Source of the DNA: JACVRW01 sp963728495
GTDB lineage: Bacteria > Actinomycetota > Thermoleophilia > Solirubrobacterales > Thermoleophilaceae
NCBI GenBank assembly: GCA_963728495.1
Contig: CAVSKI010000003.1
Location: 558,001 to 622,000, forward strand
Reading direction: 5' to 3'
Length of the DNA stretch: 64,000 nucleotides
Positions within the stretch are counted from its first letter, which is position 1, and the number at the start of each line of letters is the position of its first letter. A model generated the notes under the pieces. That model saw only the letters and a program-made list of their open reading frames with translations. It did not search any database and was not told the DNA's origin. This document shows, piece after piece, positions 54,089 through 62,820 of this stretch. The position numbers and the translations under genes are program-made.

Positions 54089-54160
54089 CTCATCGAACCT
54101 ACCCGGAGTCTGGTGGAATAGCACCCCCTCGATCTGACTGACTGAACCAAGGAGAAACAA

Positions 54161-54988
54161 GTGGGAGTCCTCGATGGAAAGGCCGCGATCGTCACCGGCT
54201 CGGCGCGCGGCATCGGACGCGCCACCGCCGACCTGTTGGCCGAGCACGGCGCGCGCGTCCTGATCAACGACCTGGACGCCGATGTGGCCGAGCAGGCGGC
54301 CACGGAGATCTCGGGCGAGACCGCCGTCTTCGGCGGCGACCTCACCCAGAGCGGTGTGTGCGACGCCCTCGTGCAGAAGGCCGTGGACGAGTTCGGGCAA
54401 CTCGACATCATCGTCAACAACGCCGGCTACACCTGGGATGGCGTCGCGCACAAGATGACCGACGAGCAGTTCCAGGCCATGCTCGAGATCCACACCGTCG
54501 TGCCCTTCCGGATGATCCGCGCGGCGGCTCCCCACCTGCGCGAGCCCGCCAAAGCCGAGCGCGACGAGGGCCGCGAGGTCTTTCGCAAGATCGTCAACGT
54601 CAGCTCGATCTCGGGCACGATGGGCAACGCCGGCCAGGTCAACTACTCGGCGGCCAAGGCCGGCGTGGTCGGCCTGACCAAGACGCTGGCCAAGGAGTGG
54701 GGCCAGTTCAAGGTCAACATCAACGCCGTGGCCTTCGGGTTCGTCGAGACGCGCCTGACCGCCGCCAAGGAGGAGGGCGCCTCGATCGAGATGGAGGGCA
54801 AGGAGATCCCGCTCGGGATCCCGGAGCAGATGCGCCAGATGGCGGCGATGATCATCCCCATCGGCCGTCCGGCGACGCCCGAGGAGGCCGCCGGCCCGGT
54901 GTTCTTCCTGTGCTCACCGTGGGCCAACTATGTGCACGGTCAGGTCTTGAACGTGACCGGCGGGCAGTTCGGCGGGATGACGACCTAA
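54161..54988 (+). CDS. FabG-like short-chain dehydrogenase
   Basis: 275 residues from GTG 54161 with AAGGAG at a good distance. SDR motifs: AAIVTGSARGIGRATADLLA (nucleotide binding), IIVNNAGYTWDG (NNAG), VNVSSISG (Ser) and NYSAAKAGV (YxxxK). An insertion (KAERDEGREVFRK) precedes the Ser strand. Probable NADP-dependent 3-hydroxyacyl-CoA/ketoacyl reductase. Confidence 0.92.
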   Translation: MGVLDGKAAIVTGSARGIGRATADLLAEHGARVLINDLDADVAEQAATEISGETAVFGGDLTQSGVCDALVQKAVDEFGQLDIIVNNAGYTWDGVAHKMTDEQFQAMLEIHTVVPFRMIRAAAPHLREPAKAERDEGREVFRKIVNVSSISGTMGNAGQVNYSAAKAGVVGLTKTLAKEWGQFKVNINAVAFGFVETRLTAAKEEGASIEMEGKEIPLGIPEQMRQMAAMIIPIGRPATPEEAAGPVFFLCSPWANYVHGQVLNVTGGQFGGMTT

Positions 54989-55045
54989 AAGGCCCACCGG
55001 CCAGGAATCAGCGAGGGTCCGGGGGCGCGAGCCCCCGGCTGCGAT

Positions 55046-56233
55046 CTAACGAGCCGGCGCAGCCGGCTCCTTGTCCGGGTTCCAGCTCAGCGCGTACTCG
55101 GGCTGGTCGACCTCCTGCCAGAGAGTCGCCAGCTTGAGCGGGCGGAAGGTGTCCCACATCACCGCGAGCTCGTCGGTGTGCGTATTGCCCAGCGCCTTCT
55201 CCACCGCGCCCGGCTGCGGGCCGTGCGGCAGGCCGGACGGATGCAGGGTGAGGCAGCCGACGTCGACGCCCTTGCGCGCGGCGTAGTCGCCCGCGGCGTA
55301 GAACATGACCTCCTCGGACTGGATGTTCGAGTGGTGGTAGGGCAGCGTGACCGCCTCGGGGTCCCAGTCCAGCATCCGCGGAGCGAACGTGCAGATGACG
55401 AAGTTCGGGCCCTGGAAGGTCTGGTGGGCCGGTGGCGGCAGGTGGAAGCGCCCCGCCCGCGGCTCGAAGTCGTCGGCGTTGAAGGTGTATGGGAACACGT
55501 AGCCGTCCCATCCCACGACATCGAACGGGTGGCGGTCGAGCACGTACTCCTGGTAGCCGTCGCGCACTCGTACGGTGACCGGGAACTCGCCACCCTCGTC
55601 GTAGGTCTCGAGCTCCGCCGGCGGATGGAAGTCGCGCTGCGAGAAGGGCGCGTGCTCGAGTAGCTGGCCGTAGCGGTTGCGGTAGCGGTTGGGGGTCTCG
55701 ATCTCGCCCGGCGTGTGAAAGCAGAGCCAGAACTGCTCCTCGTGCTCGGGCAGCTCGAAGCTGTGGGTGGTCCCGCGCGGGATGACCACGTAGTCGCGCT
55801 CACGGAAGGGAACTCGTCCGAACACGGTGCGCAGGGTCCCGCGGCCACGGTGGACGTAGATCACCTCGTCGCCCTCGCCGTTTCGATAGAAGCCGTCGAA
55901 GACGTCGGTGGGCTTGGCCACCGAGACCTCGATGTCGCCGTTCCACATGAGCAGGCGCCGGCCGTTGACCGGGTCGCCGCCCGCCTCCACCGGATTCGCG
56001 TCGGCCAGGCGATGGACGTGAGCCTCCGGCACCCACTCCTCGCGCTCGATCGCCGTGAAGTCGCCCACCGCGTCAAGGCGGCAGGGCGACTGGAGGTGCA
56101 GGAGGATCGACTCGTTGCCTGAGAAGCCCTCGTAGCCCATCACCTCCTCCACGAGCAGCGGCGAGCCGTCGCCGTTGCGCCGGACCTGCACGTGGCGCTT
56201 GCCGGGGATCTCTCCGAGAGTCGCGTAGCGCAT
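55046..56233 (-). CDS. hmgA: homogentisate 1,2-dioxygenase
   Basis: 395 residues. The iron site is in YHHSNIQSEEVMFYAAG (His and Glu) and LHPSGLPHGPQPG (His), with GWDGYVFPYTFNADDF just before. VIPRGTTHSFELPEHE is the N-terminal cupin part. It opens homogentisate to maleylacetoacetate in tyrosine breakdown. It is preceded 2 bp upstream by HPD, the step before it, so the two are co-transcribed. Bacterial HmgA is typically about 430 residues; this shorter form is seen in actinobacteria. Confidence 0.94.
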   Translation of the reverse strand: MRYATLGEIPGKRHVQVRRNGDGSPLLVEEVMGYEGFSGNESILLHLQSPCRLDAVGDFTAIEREEWVPEAHVHRLADANPVEAGGDPVNGRRLLMWNGDIEVSVAKPTDVFDGFYRNGEGDEVIYVHRGRGTLRTVFGRVPFRERDYVVIPRGTTHSFELPEHEEQFWLCFHTPGEIETPNRYRNRYGQLLEHAPFSQRDFHPPAELETYDEGGEFPVTVRVRDGYQEYVLDRHPFDVVGWDGYVFPYTFNADDFEPRAGRFHLPPPAHQTFQGPNFVICTFAPRMLDWDPEAVTLPYHHSNIQSEEVMFYAAGDYAARKGVDVGCLTLHPSGLPHGPQPGAVEKALGNTHTDELAVMWDTFRPLKLATLWQEVDQPEYALSWNPDKEPAAPAR

Positions 56234-56235
56234 GA

Positions 56236-57378
56236 CTAGAGGTTCCCCCTCCGGTCCTGCTCGCGCTCGATGGCCTCGAACAGAGCCTTGAAGTTGCCCT
56301 CGCCGAAGCCGCGCGCGCCGTGTCGCTCGATGATCTCGAAGAACACGGTCGGGCGGTCGCCGATCGGCTTGGTGAAGATCTGCAGCAGGTAGCCCTCGTC
56401 GTCGCGGTCGATCAGGATGCCGAAACGCTTCAGGTCCTCGACGTCCTCCTTGATCTCGCCGATCCGGGCGGGTACGTCGTCGTAGTACTCCTCGGGGATG
56501 TCGAGGAACTGGACGCCGCGCTCACGCAGCCGGCTGACGCAGGCCACGATGTCGCGCGTGGCCATCGCGATGTGCTGCGCGCCTGCCCCTTTGTAGAAGT
56601 CGAGGTATTCGTCGATCTGGGACTTGCGCTTGCCCTCGGCCGGCTCGTTGATCGGGAACTTGAGGCGCCCGGAGCCGTCGGTGACCACCTTGGACATGAG
56701 CGCCGAGTACTCGGTGGAGATGGCCTCGTCGGAGAAGTGGATCATCTCGGTCATTCCGAAGACCCGCTCGTAGTAGCTCACCCACTCCTGCATGTGGCCG
56801 AGCTCGACGTTGCCGACGATGTGGTCGACGGCCATGAGCAGCATCGCCTCCGGGTCACGAGGGGCGTCGTCGCGCTTCTCGTAGCCGGGTAGGAACGCGC
56901 CCCGGTAGCCCTCGCGCTGGACGAAGAGGTGCAACGTGTCGCCGTAGGTCGCGATCGAGGAGAGCTGCACGCGCCCCTGCTCGTCCTCCTCCCAGCGCGG
57001 CTTGTCCACGCCCCTGGCGCCGTGGGCCACGGCGTGTTCGTACGCGGCCGCCGCGTCGGGCACGCTGAGCGCGATCTTGTGCACCCCGTCCCCGTGGCGT
57101 GCGTGGTGATCGGCGATCTCATCGGCCCCCTCGAGGGTGCCGGTGAGCACCAGACGGATGCGTCCCTGCTCGAGGACGTGAGAGCGGCGGGCTCGGTGGC
57201 CGGTCTCGAGTCCGGAGTAGGCGGTCTCTGTGAATCCGAACGCACGCGTGAAGTAGAAGGCGGCCTGGGCGGCGTTGCCCACGTAGAACTCGACGTGGTC
57301 GATGCCGTGCACCGGCATGCGGTCGTTCTCGTGGACGGGGTGCGCTATTGCGCCCGGCGCGAGCTGCTGCGTGGCCAT
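56236..57378 (-). CDS. hppD: 4-hydroxyphenylpyruvate dioxygenase
   Basis: 380 residues. Iron ligands: AVDHIVGNVELG (first His), GAQHIAMATRDI (second His) and VFFEIIERHG (Glu), in the C-terminal VOC domain. The N-terminal half contains the pseudo-repeat GIDHVEFYVGNA. FGEGNFKALFEAIE at the end is the conserved C-terminal helix. It makes homogentisate from 4-hydroxyphenylpyruvate. Divergent from the Lrp-type regulator. Confidence 0.95.
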   Translation of the reverse strand: MATQQLAPGAIAHPVHENDRMPVHGIDHVEFYVGNAAQAAFYFTRAFGFTETAYSGLETGHRARRSHVLEQGRIRLVLTGTLEGADEIADHHARHGDGVHKIALSVPDAAAAYEHAVAHGARGVDKPRWEEDEQGRVQLSSIATYGDTLHLFVQREGYRGAFLPGYEKRDDAPRDPEAMLLMAVDHIVGNVELGHMQEWVSYYERVFGMTEMIHFSDEAISTEYSALMSKVVTDGSGRLKFPINEPAEGKRKSQIDEYLDFYKGAGAQHIAMATRDIVACVSRLRERGVQFLDIPEEYYDDVPARIGEIKEDVEDLKRFGILIDRDDEGYLLQIFTKPIGDRPTVFFEIIERHGARGFGEGNFKALFEAIEREQDRRGNL

Positions 57379-57443
57379 GGAGCTCCTCGTTCGATGTTCT
57401 CAGGTAAATGATCGCCGCTTTTGCGGGATCCATCAACACCTGT

Positions 57444-57463
57444 TTGTTGCAGGAGTGCGACAA
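57444..57463. promoter_or_regulatory. dyad upstream of the Lrp/AsnC gene
   Basis: TTGTTGC-AGGAGT-GCGACAA, a 7-bp arm dyad with one T-G mismatch, centred between the divergent HPD and Lrp-type genes, 11 bp before the regulator's ATG. It has the form of Lrp-family operators and probably regulates both directions. Confidence 0.6.
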
Positions 57464-57474
57464 TTCACCGCAAT

Positions 57475-57903
57475 ATGGACGCTGTGGACCGGAGAATCGT
57501 TGCGCTGCTGCGCGAGAACGCCCGCCGTTCGTTCAAGGACATCGGAGAGGCGGTCCACCTCACGGCGCCGGCGGTCAAGCGCCGGGTCGACCGCCTCGAG
57601 CGCGACGGCGTGATCCTGGGCTACTCCGCCGTGGTGGATCCGCGCGCCTACGGCTGGCATGCCGAAGCCTTCGTGGACCTCTACTGCGAGGGCCACATGC
57701 CCGGGGAGGCGATCAAGCGGGCCGTGGTGGGCGAGGCGGGCGTGGTGTCCGCCCACACCGTGGCGGGGGAGGCCAGCGCGCTGCTGCACGTGATGGCCGA
57801 GGACACCCAGGATCTCGAGTCGGCACTGGAGCGCATCCGGGCCACCGAGGGCATCAGCCGCACGGTCACCGAGGTCGTGCTCTCGACGCTGTTCCAGCGC
57901 TAG
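57475..57903 (+). CDS. Lrp/AsnC-family regulator
   Basis: 142 residues from ATG 57475 (the frame is open upstream but not conserved). HTH: DRRIVALLRENARRSFKDIG and HLTAPAVKRRVDRLERDGVI, then the RAM-like ligand domain with GEASALLHVMAED. Such regulators sense amino acids; next to HPD and HmgA it most likely answers to tyrosine or phenylalanine (inference). The stop is interleaved with that of the convergent small acidic gene. Confidence 0.93.
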   Translation: MDAVDRRIVALLRENARRSFKDIGEAVHLTAPAVKRRVDRLERDGVILGYSAVVDPRAYGWHAEAFVDLYCEGHMPGEAIKRAVVGEAGVVSAHTVAGEASALLHVMAEDTQDLESALERIRATEGISRTVTEVVLSTLFQR

Positions 57904-57911
57904 ATGACTGA

Positions 57912-58241
57912 CTAGAGGTCGGGCGGCTCCTCCTCGTCGGCCTCGCCGTACTCGGCGGTGGAGAGGTCGGACTCGATCTCAGGCTCGGCAGGCTCCGGTA
58001 CAAAGCGCGGGTCGCCGTGCCCCGCCGACTCGATCAGCTCGCGCTCGGACTCCTCGAAGCCTTCGGCCACACCTTCGCCGCTCTCCTCGAGGGGGCGACT
58101 CTCCTCGTCACCGGCGTAGTCGGGAGCGGGGCCGCCGATGGCCCCGGCCTCCGCCGCCGCCTCGCTCTCCGCTTCGCGCTCCAGAGCGGCGTCGGCTTGC
58201 TCCACGGGGTCGGGCACTCGGTCCTGTTGGCTATCGGTCAT
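57912..58241 (-). CDS. acidic, disordered small protein
   Basis: 109 residues, very rich in Glu, Ala and Asp, with no hydrophobic core and little predicted structure (REAESEAAAEAGAIGG, EEEPPDL at the end). It overlaps the upstream acetyltransferase gene by 4 bp (ATGA). Unknown function; composition alone is not informative. Confidence 0.6.
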   Translation of the reverse strand: MTDSQQDRVPDPVEQADAALEREAESEAAAEAGAIGGPAPDYAGDEESRPLEESGEGVAEGFEESERELIESAGHGDPRFVPEPAEPEIESDLSTAEYGEADEEEPPDL

Positions 58242-58762
58242 GCCCTATGGCTACCCAGGTCGCGGCCGAACACGCGCACGTCGTACTCACCGAGAATCAG
58301 CGCGCGACCCTCGACGGCCATGCCGAGCTTCTCGGCCACGCGCGCCGAGCGCTCGTTGTCGTCGGCGATGAGGCTGACCACGTGGTCCGCGCCCAGTTCG
58401 TCTTGAGCCCACTTCATCGAGGCGCGCCCGGCCTCGGGTGCGTAGCCCTTGCCCCAGTGTGGCCGGGCCACCACCCAACCCACCTCCAGGTCGGGCCAGC
58501 CCTCGGGGAAGAGAAGGCCGATCTGGCCCACAAGGGCGCCGCTCTCGAGCTCCTCCACCGCCCACAACCCGAAGCCCCTGAGCTCCCAGTGCCCGACCAG
58601 GTAGGCCATGTGGCGCCAGGTCTCCTCGCGGTTTTTCCCCTCCGGCGAACCGACCCAGCGCACCGTCTCCACGTCGGCATAGATCGAGGCCAGCTCGTCC
58701 AGGTCCTCGTCGCTCCAGCCTCGCATGAGCAGCCGCTCGGTGCGCAGCTCCGGGATCTTCAC
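58238..58762 (-). CDS. GNAT acetyltransferase (RimJ/RimL-like)
   Basis: 174 residues from GTG 58762, overlapping the upstream SDR stop (GTGA). ELRTERLLMRGWSDEDLDE opens the fold, LFPEGWPDLEVGWVVARPHW and KGYAPEAGRASMKWAQD the acetyl-CoA region, VVSLIADDNERSARVAEKLG the C-terminal half. Substrate unknown. Within an operon from the carotenoid oxygenase to the acidic protein. Confidence 0.9.
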   Translation of the reverse strand: MKIPELRTERLLMRGWSDEDLDELASIYADVETVRWVGSPEGKNREETWRHMAYLVGHWELRGFGLWAVEELESGALVGQIGLLFPEGWPDLEVGWVVARPHWGKGYAPEAGRASMKWAQDELGADHVVSLIADDNERSARVAEKLGMAVEGRALILGEYDVRVFGRDLGSHRA

Positions 58763-59598
58763 GGCCTGGGCCTGCGCTCCTCGGCCGGTGGCTCTCCGCC
58801 ACCCGGTGGCCAGGCGCCGAACCAGTTGTCGCGCGCGCCGTCGAGAGTGAGAATCGCACCCGAGAAATAGTCGCCGCCCGGGCCGGCCAGGTAGGCCACG
58901 AGCCACCCGAACTCCTCCTCGGTGCCCAGTCGGCCCAGCGGCACGGTGTCCGCCACCGCCTCGACGATCGGCTTGGGGTACTTGGTCCGCAGCGTCTCCG
59001 TGGCGAAGTGGCCCGCGGCCACCGCGGTCAGCCGGATGCCGAAGCGCGCCCACTCGATCGAGAGCACGCGCGTGAGGTTCTCCACAGCCGCGCGTGCGGC
59101 CGAGGAGTGCGCCATTCCGGGCAGCCCGTGGTGCGGCGAGAGCGTGACGTTCACGATCTTGCCCCCACGCGGCTCACCGTCGGGACCGCCCATCATTGCC
59201 CGCGTGGCAACGGCGTGGGTCATCAGCCACGTGCCTTCGACGTTGAGGCGCATCACGGTGCGAAAGCCCTTCGGCGTGATGTCCTCGGCCGGAGTTAGGA
59301 ACTGCCCACCGGCGTTGTTAACGAGCAGATCGATGCGACCGTGGCGCTCGAGGACTCCGTCGACGAGCGCGGCGACCTGCTCCTCCTCGCGGATGTCGCA
59401 CTCGTTCGCCTCCACCCGCTCCCCTTCAGCGAGAGCGACCGTCTCGTCGAGCGGCTCGCGGCGGCGCCCGCAGATCACCACCTGGGCGCCCAGCCCGGCC
59501 AGCTCGAGTGCGCTGGCGCGGCCTAGACCCGATCCGCCTCCGCTGACGATCGCCACCTGCCCGTCGAGGAGCCCGGGGTGAAAGAGCCGCGACGGCAT
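58759..59598 (-). CDS. SDR, peroxisomal enoyl-CoA reductase-like
   Basis: 279 residues. GQVAIVSGGGSGLGRASALEL is the NADP site, LLVNNAGGQFL the NNAG motif, and KIVNVTLSPHHGLPGMAHSS with AARAAVENLTR the active-site helix. Instead of YxxxK the active-site helix has HSSAAR, as seen in the trans-2-enoyl-CoA reductase/dienoyl-CoA reductase branch, where catalysis differs. The start overlaps the 3' end of the DUF1707 gene by 76 bp. Confidence 0.85.
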   Translation of the reverse strand: MPSRLFHPGLLDGQVAIVSGGGSGLGRASALELAGLGAQVVICGRRREPLDETVALAEGERVEANECDIREEEQVAALVDGVLERHGRIDLLVNNAGGQFLTPAEDITPKGFRTVMRLNVEGTWLMTHAVATRAMMGGPDGEPRGGKIVNVTLSPHHGLPGMAHSSAARAAVENLTRVLSIEWARFGIRLTAVAAGHFATETLRTKYPKPIVEAVADTVPLGRLGTEEEFGWLVAYLAGPGGDYFSGAILTLDGARDNWFGAWPPGGGEPPAEERRPRP

Positions 59599-59957
59599 CC
59601 GCGCACCCTACCCCCGGTAAGCGCGCCGGGCACCACGAACAGACCCCAACCCAGGATGGGCCAGACGGGCCAGAAGTAGCCCATGCCCGTGAGCGCCCAG
59701 ATCGCCAGCAGCAGAATCGAGGTGGCCAGGAACGCTCCCAGCCCGGGACGATGCCCGACCTGGCGCGCGGCAGCGGGCTGCTCGGGCAGGTCGGCCACCA
59801 CGGTGTCGAGCTCGGCGTAGGTGGGTGCCGCGAGCGCGGTCTCGAGGCGCGCCTCGAGCTCGTCGGCGTTGAGCCTGCCCTCCGCGGCCGCGCTGCGCAG
59901 CCGCTCGACCACCCGGTCCCTGTCGGAATCCGCGGCCCTGAGCGTGACCTCGGTCAT
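59523..59957 (-). CDS. DUF1707/2TM-domain membrane protein
   Basis: 144 residues. The DUF1707 N-terminus is clear: RAADSDRDRVVERLRSAAA and EGRLNADELEARLETALAAPTYAEL, followed by membrane segments (FLATSILLLAIWALTG, YFWPVWPILGWGLFVVPGAL). The last 30 residues (GRVRGCRRGSFTPGSSTG...) are translated over the start of the next gene, and the homologous C-terminus appears to have ended earlier, so the stop was probably lost. Start overlaps the carotenoid oxygenase stop by 4 bp. Confidence 0.75.
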   Translation of the reverse strand: MTEVTLRAADSDRDRVVERLRSAAAEGRLNADELEARLETALAAPTYAELDTVVADLPEQPAAARQVGHRPGLGAFLATSILLLAIWALTGMGYFWPVWPILGWGLFVVPGALTGGRVRGCRRGSFTPGSSTGRWRSSAEADRV

Positions 59958-61384
59958 GCCGCGCCTCGGATGTACTGGCCGTGGAAGCCGAAGGGGATGT
60001 GGTGCGGCGCCTCGGCACGCGCGACCTCCTCGAAGCTGTCCGCGTCGAGCACGAGCAGGAAGGAGCGCCCGGCCTCCGCATCGAGCACCACCGACAGCAC
60101 CACTCCGGCGTCCTCGGCCTCGGCGCTGGGATCGCGCACGAAGATCGGCTCACCCGGAAAGCACGCGGGCGCCGACCACACCGAGCTCGAGCCGCTGCTC
60201 ACGTCGACCTTGACCAGCCGATCGATCCAGTCCGAGTCGCCCATGCCGGCGCAGTAGGCGTAGGTGTACTCGCGCGTGTTGCGGCGCCCGTAGTCGATGC
60301 GCGGGAGCTCAAGCGAACCCTCGGCGAGCTTCTCCCAGCGAACGCCGCCACCCTCGAGGTCGATGCGGTAGCGCCGCAGCTCGGTGGCCGGCAACCCGCC
60401 CCGCGGGCCGTGCTCACCCAGATAGAGATTGTCGATTACCGACGGATCCTCGTAGGCGATCAGGTCGACCACGAGCTCGCGCCCGCCGTCACGCTCGAAC
60501 GCGTTGACGTGGTGAAAGCAGAAGAAGGCGTCGGTCTCGAAGCTGCCGCGTAACGCCCCGGTCTCGCGGTCGAGGACCTGGAAGATCGCCGGCTGCTGGG
60601 CATCCCAGACGTAGTTCTGGATGAAGGGCTTGCCCGAGAGGGCGAGCTTGAGGGGGTTCACGCGCAGCGGGTACTCGCTCAAGATCAGGTGCCGTGCGCT
60701 CATGCCGAAGGAGTGCATGTAGGCGGGTCGCTCCACGGGGAGGCGCGCGATCACCCGCCGCTGCGCGCTTTCGGCCGGCAGGCCGTAGAGCACGTACTCG
60801 CTCACGCGCGAGAAGCGGGCGAAGTAGTTCACGAGCTCGTTGCGCTCGAGATCGTGGTGGGGGTGCGCTGTGGTCACGTGCCCCTTGAGCGAGTCGGTGT
60901 ATTCGAGGTGCCCGAGTGTCTCGAGCGAATCGACGTCGAACTCGACCGGCAGCGGGGTCTCGGTCATCGCGATGTAGCGCTCGCCGATCTGAGCCAGGTT
61001 CACGTTGGGGTTGTCGGTGAACTCGGGAGAGAAGACCGACTGCACGCGCTTGAACAGCGAGCGACACGGATCGGTGCCGAAGCCGGCGGTCAGGCGGCCC
61101 TGCTCGGCTTCGTGGTAGGCGCCGCTGCGAATGAAGCGACTGCCGTAGGACACCGCGCCATCGGCGAAACCGAAGCGGTTGAGCATGGCCAGGCCGTCGA
61201 ACCAGTGGTCCGCCCGGCGCGCGCCGGCCTCGAACTTGGCCGGGGTCACGCGCACCAGCGCGCCGGTCAGCCAGGGCGGTACGTCGCCGCTCACCGGAAC
61301 GGCTTTCACGGCCGTCTCCTCCTCGAGGCTCTGGAAACCCAGGCTGTAGTCCGACTTGTGCGTGTGCGATATTGCCGTGGCCAT
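59954..61384 (-). CDS. carotenoid oxygenase family enzyme
   Basis: 476 residues from ATG 61384 (an ATG seven codons earlier sits in the PadR palindrome). The four iron His are in VTTAHPHHD, PAYMHSFGMSARH, FFCFHHVNAFE and PFGFHGQY. The seven-bladed propeller length of about 480 fits apocarotenoid or resveratrol cleavage oxygenases. Its alternatives include lignostilbene dioxygenase. Divergent from a PadR regulator, which probably controls it. Confidence 0.92.
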   Translation of the reverse strand: MATAISHTHKSDYSLGFQSLEEETAVKAVPVSGDVPPWLTGALVRVTPAKFEAGARRADHWFDGLAMLNRFGFADGAVSYGSRFIRSGAYHEAEQGRLTAGFGTDPCRSLFKRVQSVFSPEFTDNPNVNLAQIGERYIAMTETPLPVEFDVDSLETLGHLEYTDSLKGHVTTAHPHHDLERNELVNYFARFSRVSEYVLYGLPAESAQRRVIARLPVERPAYMHSFGMSARHLILSEYPLRVNPLKLALSGKPFIQNYVWDAQQPAIFQVLDRETGALRGSFETDAFFCFHHVNAFERDGGRELVVDLIAYEDPSVIDNLYLGEHGPRGGLPATELRRYRIDLEGGGVRWEKLAEGSLELPRIDYGRRNTREYTYAYCAGMGDSDWIDRLVKVDVSSGSSSVWSAPACFPGEPIFVRDPSAEAEDAGVVLSVVLDAEAGRSFLLVLDADSFEEVARAEAPHHIPFGFHGQYIRGAA

Positions 61385-61399
61385 GGGCAAGACTGTACC

Positions 61400-61412
61400 G
61401 TCCATTATGGAC
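61400..61412. promoter_or_regulatory. perfect 13-bp palindrome at the PadR promoter
   Basis: GTCCAT-T-ATGGAC lies between the divergent carotenoid oxygenase start (61384) and the PadR start (61415), overlapping the leader of the latter. Candidate PadR operator acting on both genes. Confidence 0.65.
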
Positions 61413-61414
61413 TA

Positions 61415-61921
61415 ATGCAACTGACACCAACCTCGTACATCGTCCTGGGCCTCCTCGAGTGGTCCGGCGAAGCAACGCCGTATGCGCTCAAGCAGATGGT
61501 TGCGGGCTCGATCGGGAACTTCTGGACCCTGCACCACGCCCAGCTCTACAGCGAGCCCGAGCGCCTGGCCAAGGGCGGTTACGTGACCGAAGAACGCGAG
61601 CAGGGCGGCCGCCGGCGCAAGACCTACACCATCACGGCCAGCGGCCGCGAGGCGCTCGCCGAATGGCGCGCCGAGCCCACCGCCGCCGTGCCCGAACTGC
61701 GGGCACCGGCGCTACTCAAGCTCTTCTTCGGCGCCGATCCGGCCGAGCTCGCCCCCGCCCAATTGGAGGCTCACCGGAGCAAGCTGGCCGAATACGAGCG
61801 TATCCGCGAGACCATGCCCCGCTCGGTGCCGGAGGGACCGCGGATCGCACTCGACGCTGGCATCGCCAACGAACGCCAGCAGATCACATGGTGGGAGGCG
61901 ATAATGGTCTCGCACTCATGA
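61415..61921 (+). CDS. PadR-family transcriptional regulator
   Basis: 168 residues from ATG 61415. The winged helix spans residues 4-80: TSYIVLGLLEWSGEATPYAL, YSEPERLAKGGYVTEERE and GGRRRKTYTITASGREAL. A C-terminal helical half (LAPAQLEAHRSKLAEYERI) forms the dimer. PadR proteins answer to phenolic or aromatic stress. Its stop overlaps the next gene's start (ATGA). Confidence 0.93.
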   Translation: MQLTPTSYIVLGLLEWSGEATPYALKQMVAGSIGNFWTLHHAQLYSEPERLAKGGYVTEEREQGGRRRKTYTITASGREALAEWRAEPTAAVPELRAPALLKLFFGADPAELAPAQLEAHRSKLAEYERIRETMPRSVPEGPRIALDAGIANERQQITWWEAIMVSHS

Positions 61922-62820
61922 CCGCCGCGGCCGAGCCCCGACCCGCCGAGCTGCCGCTGCCCGGCGGCAAGGAGGGCGCCACCGTCAAGCTTCATCCCCT
62001 GCTGGGCGGCCGGGCACGGTCGCCGACCGCGGCCCTGCTGCGCGAGTCGGGGCGACTCGCCTGGCGGCGCGCCCTCGGGCTCGGCGTGGGCGAGGACGGC
62101 TGGACGCCCATTCCCATCCCCGCTTTCTTGGTGGAGCACCCCGGGGTCGGACTCGTGCTGATCGACACCGGCCTGCATCCGTCCGTGGCCGTCAAGCCCA
62201 GTGAGAACTTCGGGCGCGTGACGCTGCTTGCCTTTCGTGACCTGGAGATGGACTCGGGCCAGGCCCTGCCGGCGCAGCTCCGTGAGCGCGGACTCGAAGC
62301 GTCGGCGGTCCAGGCGGTGGTAATGACCCACCTGCACGTGGACCATGCCAGCGGGATCTCCGAGTTCCCGGGCGCGACGTTCGTGGTCAGCCGGGCCGAG
62401 TGGGATGCGGCGACGAGTCAGGGTCAGACGCACGGATACGTGACCCGCCAGTTCGATCACGCCTTCGACTACCGGCTGCTCGAGTTCGAGGGTCCGGACG
62501 CATCTTCGTTCGCCGGCTTCGCGCGCTCGTTCGACCTGTTCGGCGATGGCTCGGTGCGCACCGTCTACACCCCGGGGCACACCCTCGGCCATATGTCGGT
62601 GCTGCTGCGCACCGCGCGGGGCGAGGTGCTGGTGGCGGGCGACGCCATGTACCTGCGCCGCACCCTCGACGACACCCACCTGCCGTACCGCACCGAGGAC
62701 GACCACGTGTTCCGGCGCTCGCTGCGCGAGATCCGCCAGTACGCCACCGAGACGCCCGACGCCCTGATCATCCCCGGCCACGACTGGGAGGCGTGGCAGA
62801 AGCTCGACGCGGTCTACTGA
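61918..62820 (+). CDS. metallo-beta-lactamase-fold hydrolase, lactonase-like
   Basis: 300 residues from ATG 61918. MTHLHVDHASGI is the HxHxDH zinc motif, with later His/Asp ligands in VYTPGHTLGHMS, LVAGDAMYL and LIIPGHDWEAW. The arrangement is that of N-acyl-homoserine lactonases (AttM/AiiA type). Quorum quenching is one possibility, but many members act on other lactones. Coupled to the PadR gene by 4 bp. Confidence 0.88.
   Translation: MTAAAEPRPAELPLPGGKEGATVKLHPLLGGRARSPTAALLRESGRLAWRRALGLGVGEDGWTPIPIPAFLVEHPGVGLVLIDTGLHPSVAVKPSENFGRVTLLAFRDLEMDSGQALPAQLRERGLEASAVQAVVMTHLHVDHASGISEFPGATFVVSRAEWDAATSQGQTHGYVTRQFDHAFDYRLLEFEGPDASSFAGFARSFDLFGDGSVRTVYTPGHTLGHMSVLLRTARGEVLVAGDAMYLRRTLDDTHLPYRTEDDHVFRRSLREIRQYATETPDALIIPGHDWEAWQKLDAVY

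Noticed and set aside
57901..57914. Clustered stop codons (TAG-A-TGA-C-TGA-C-TAG), also at 14169 and 17855
   Set aside because: They are explained by stops of convergent or adjacent genes lying a few bases apart; no further repeat or function is evident.
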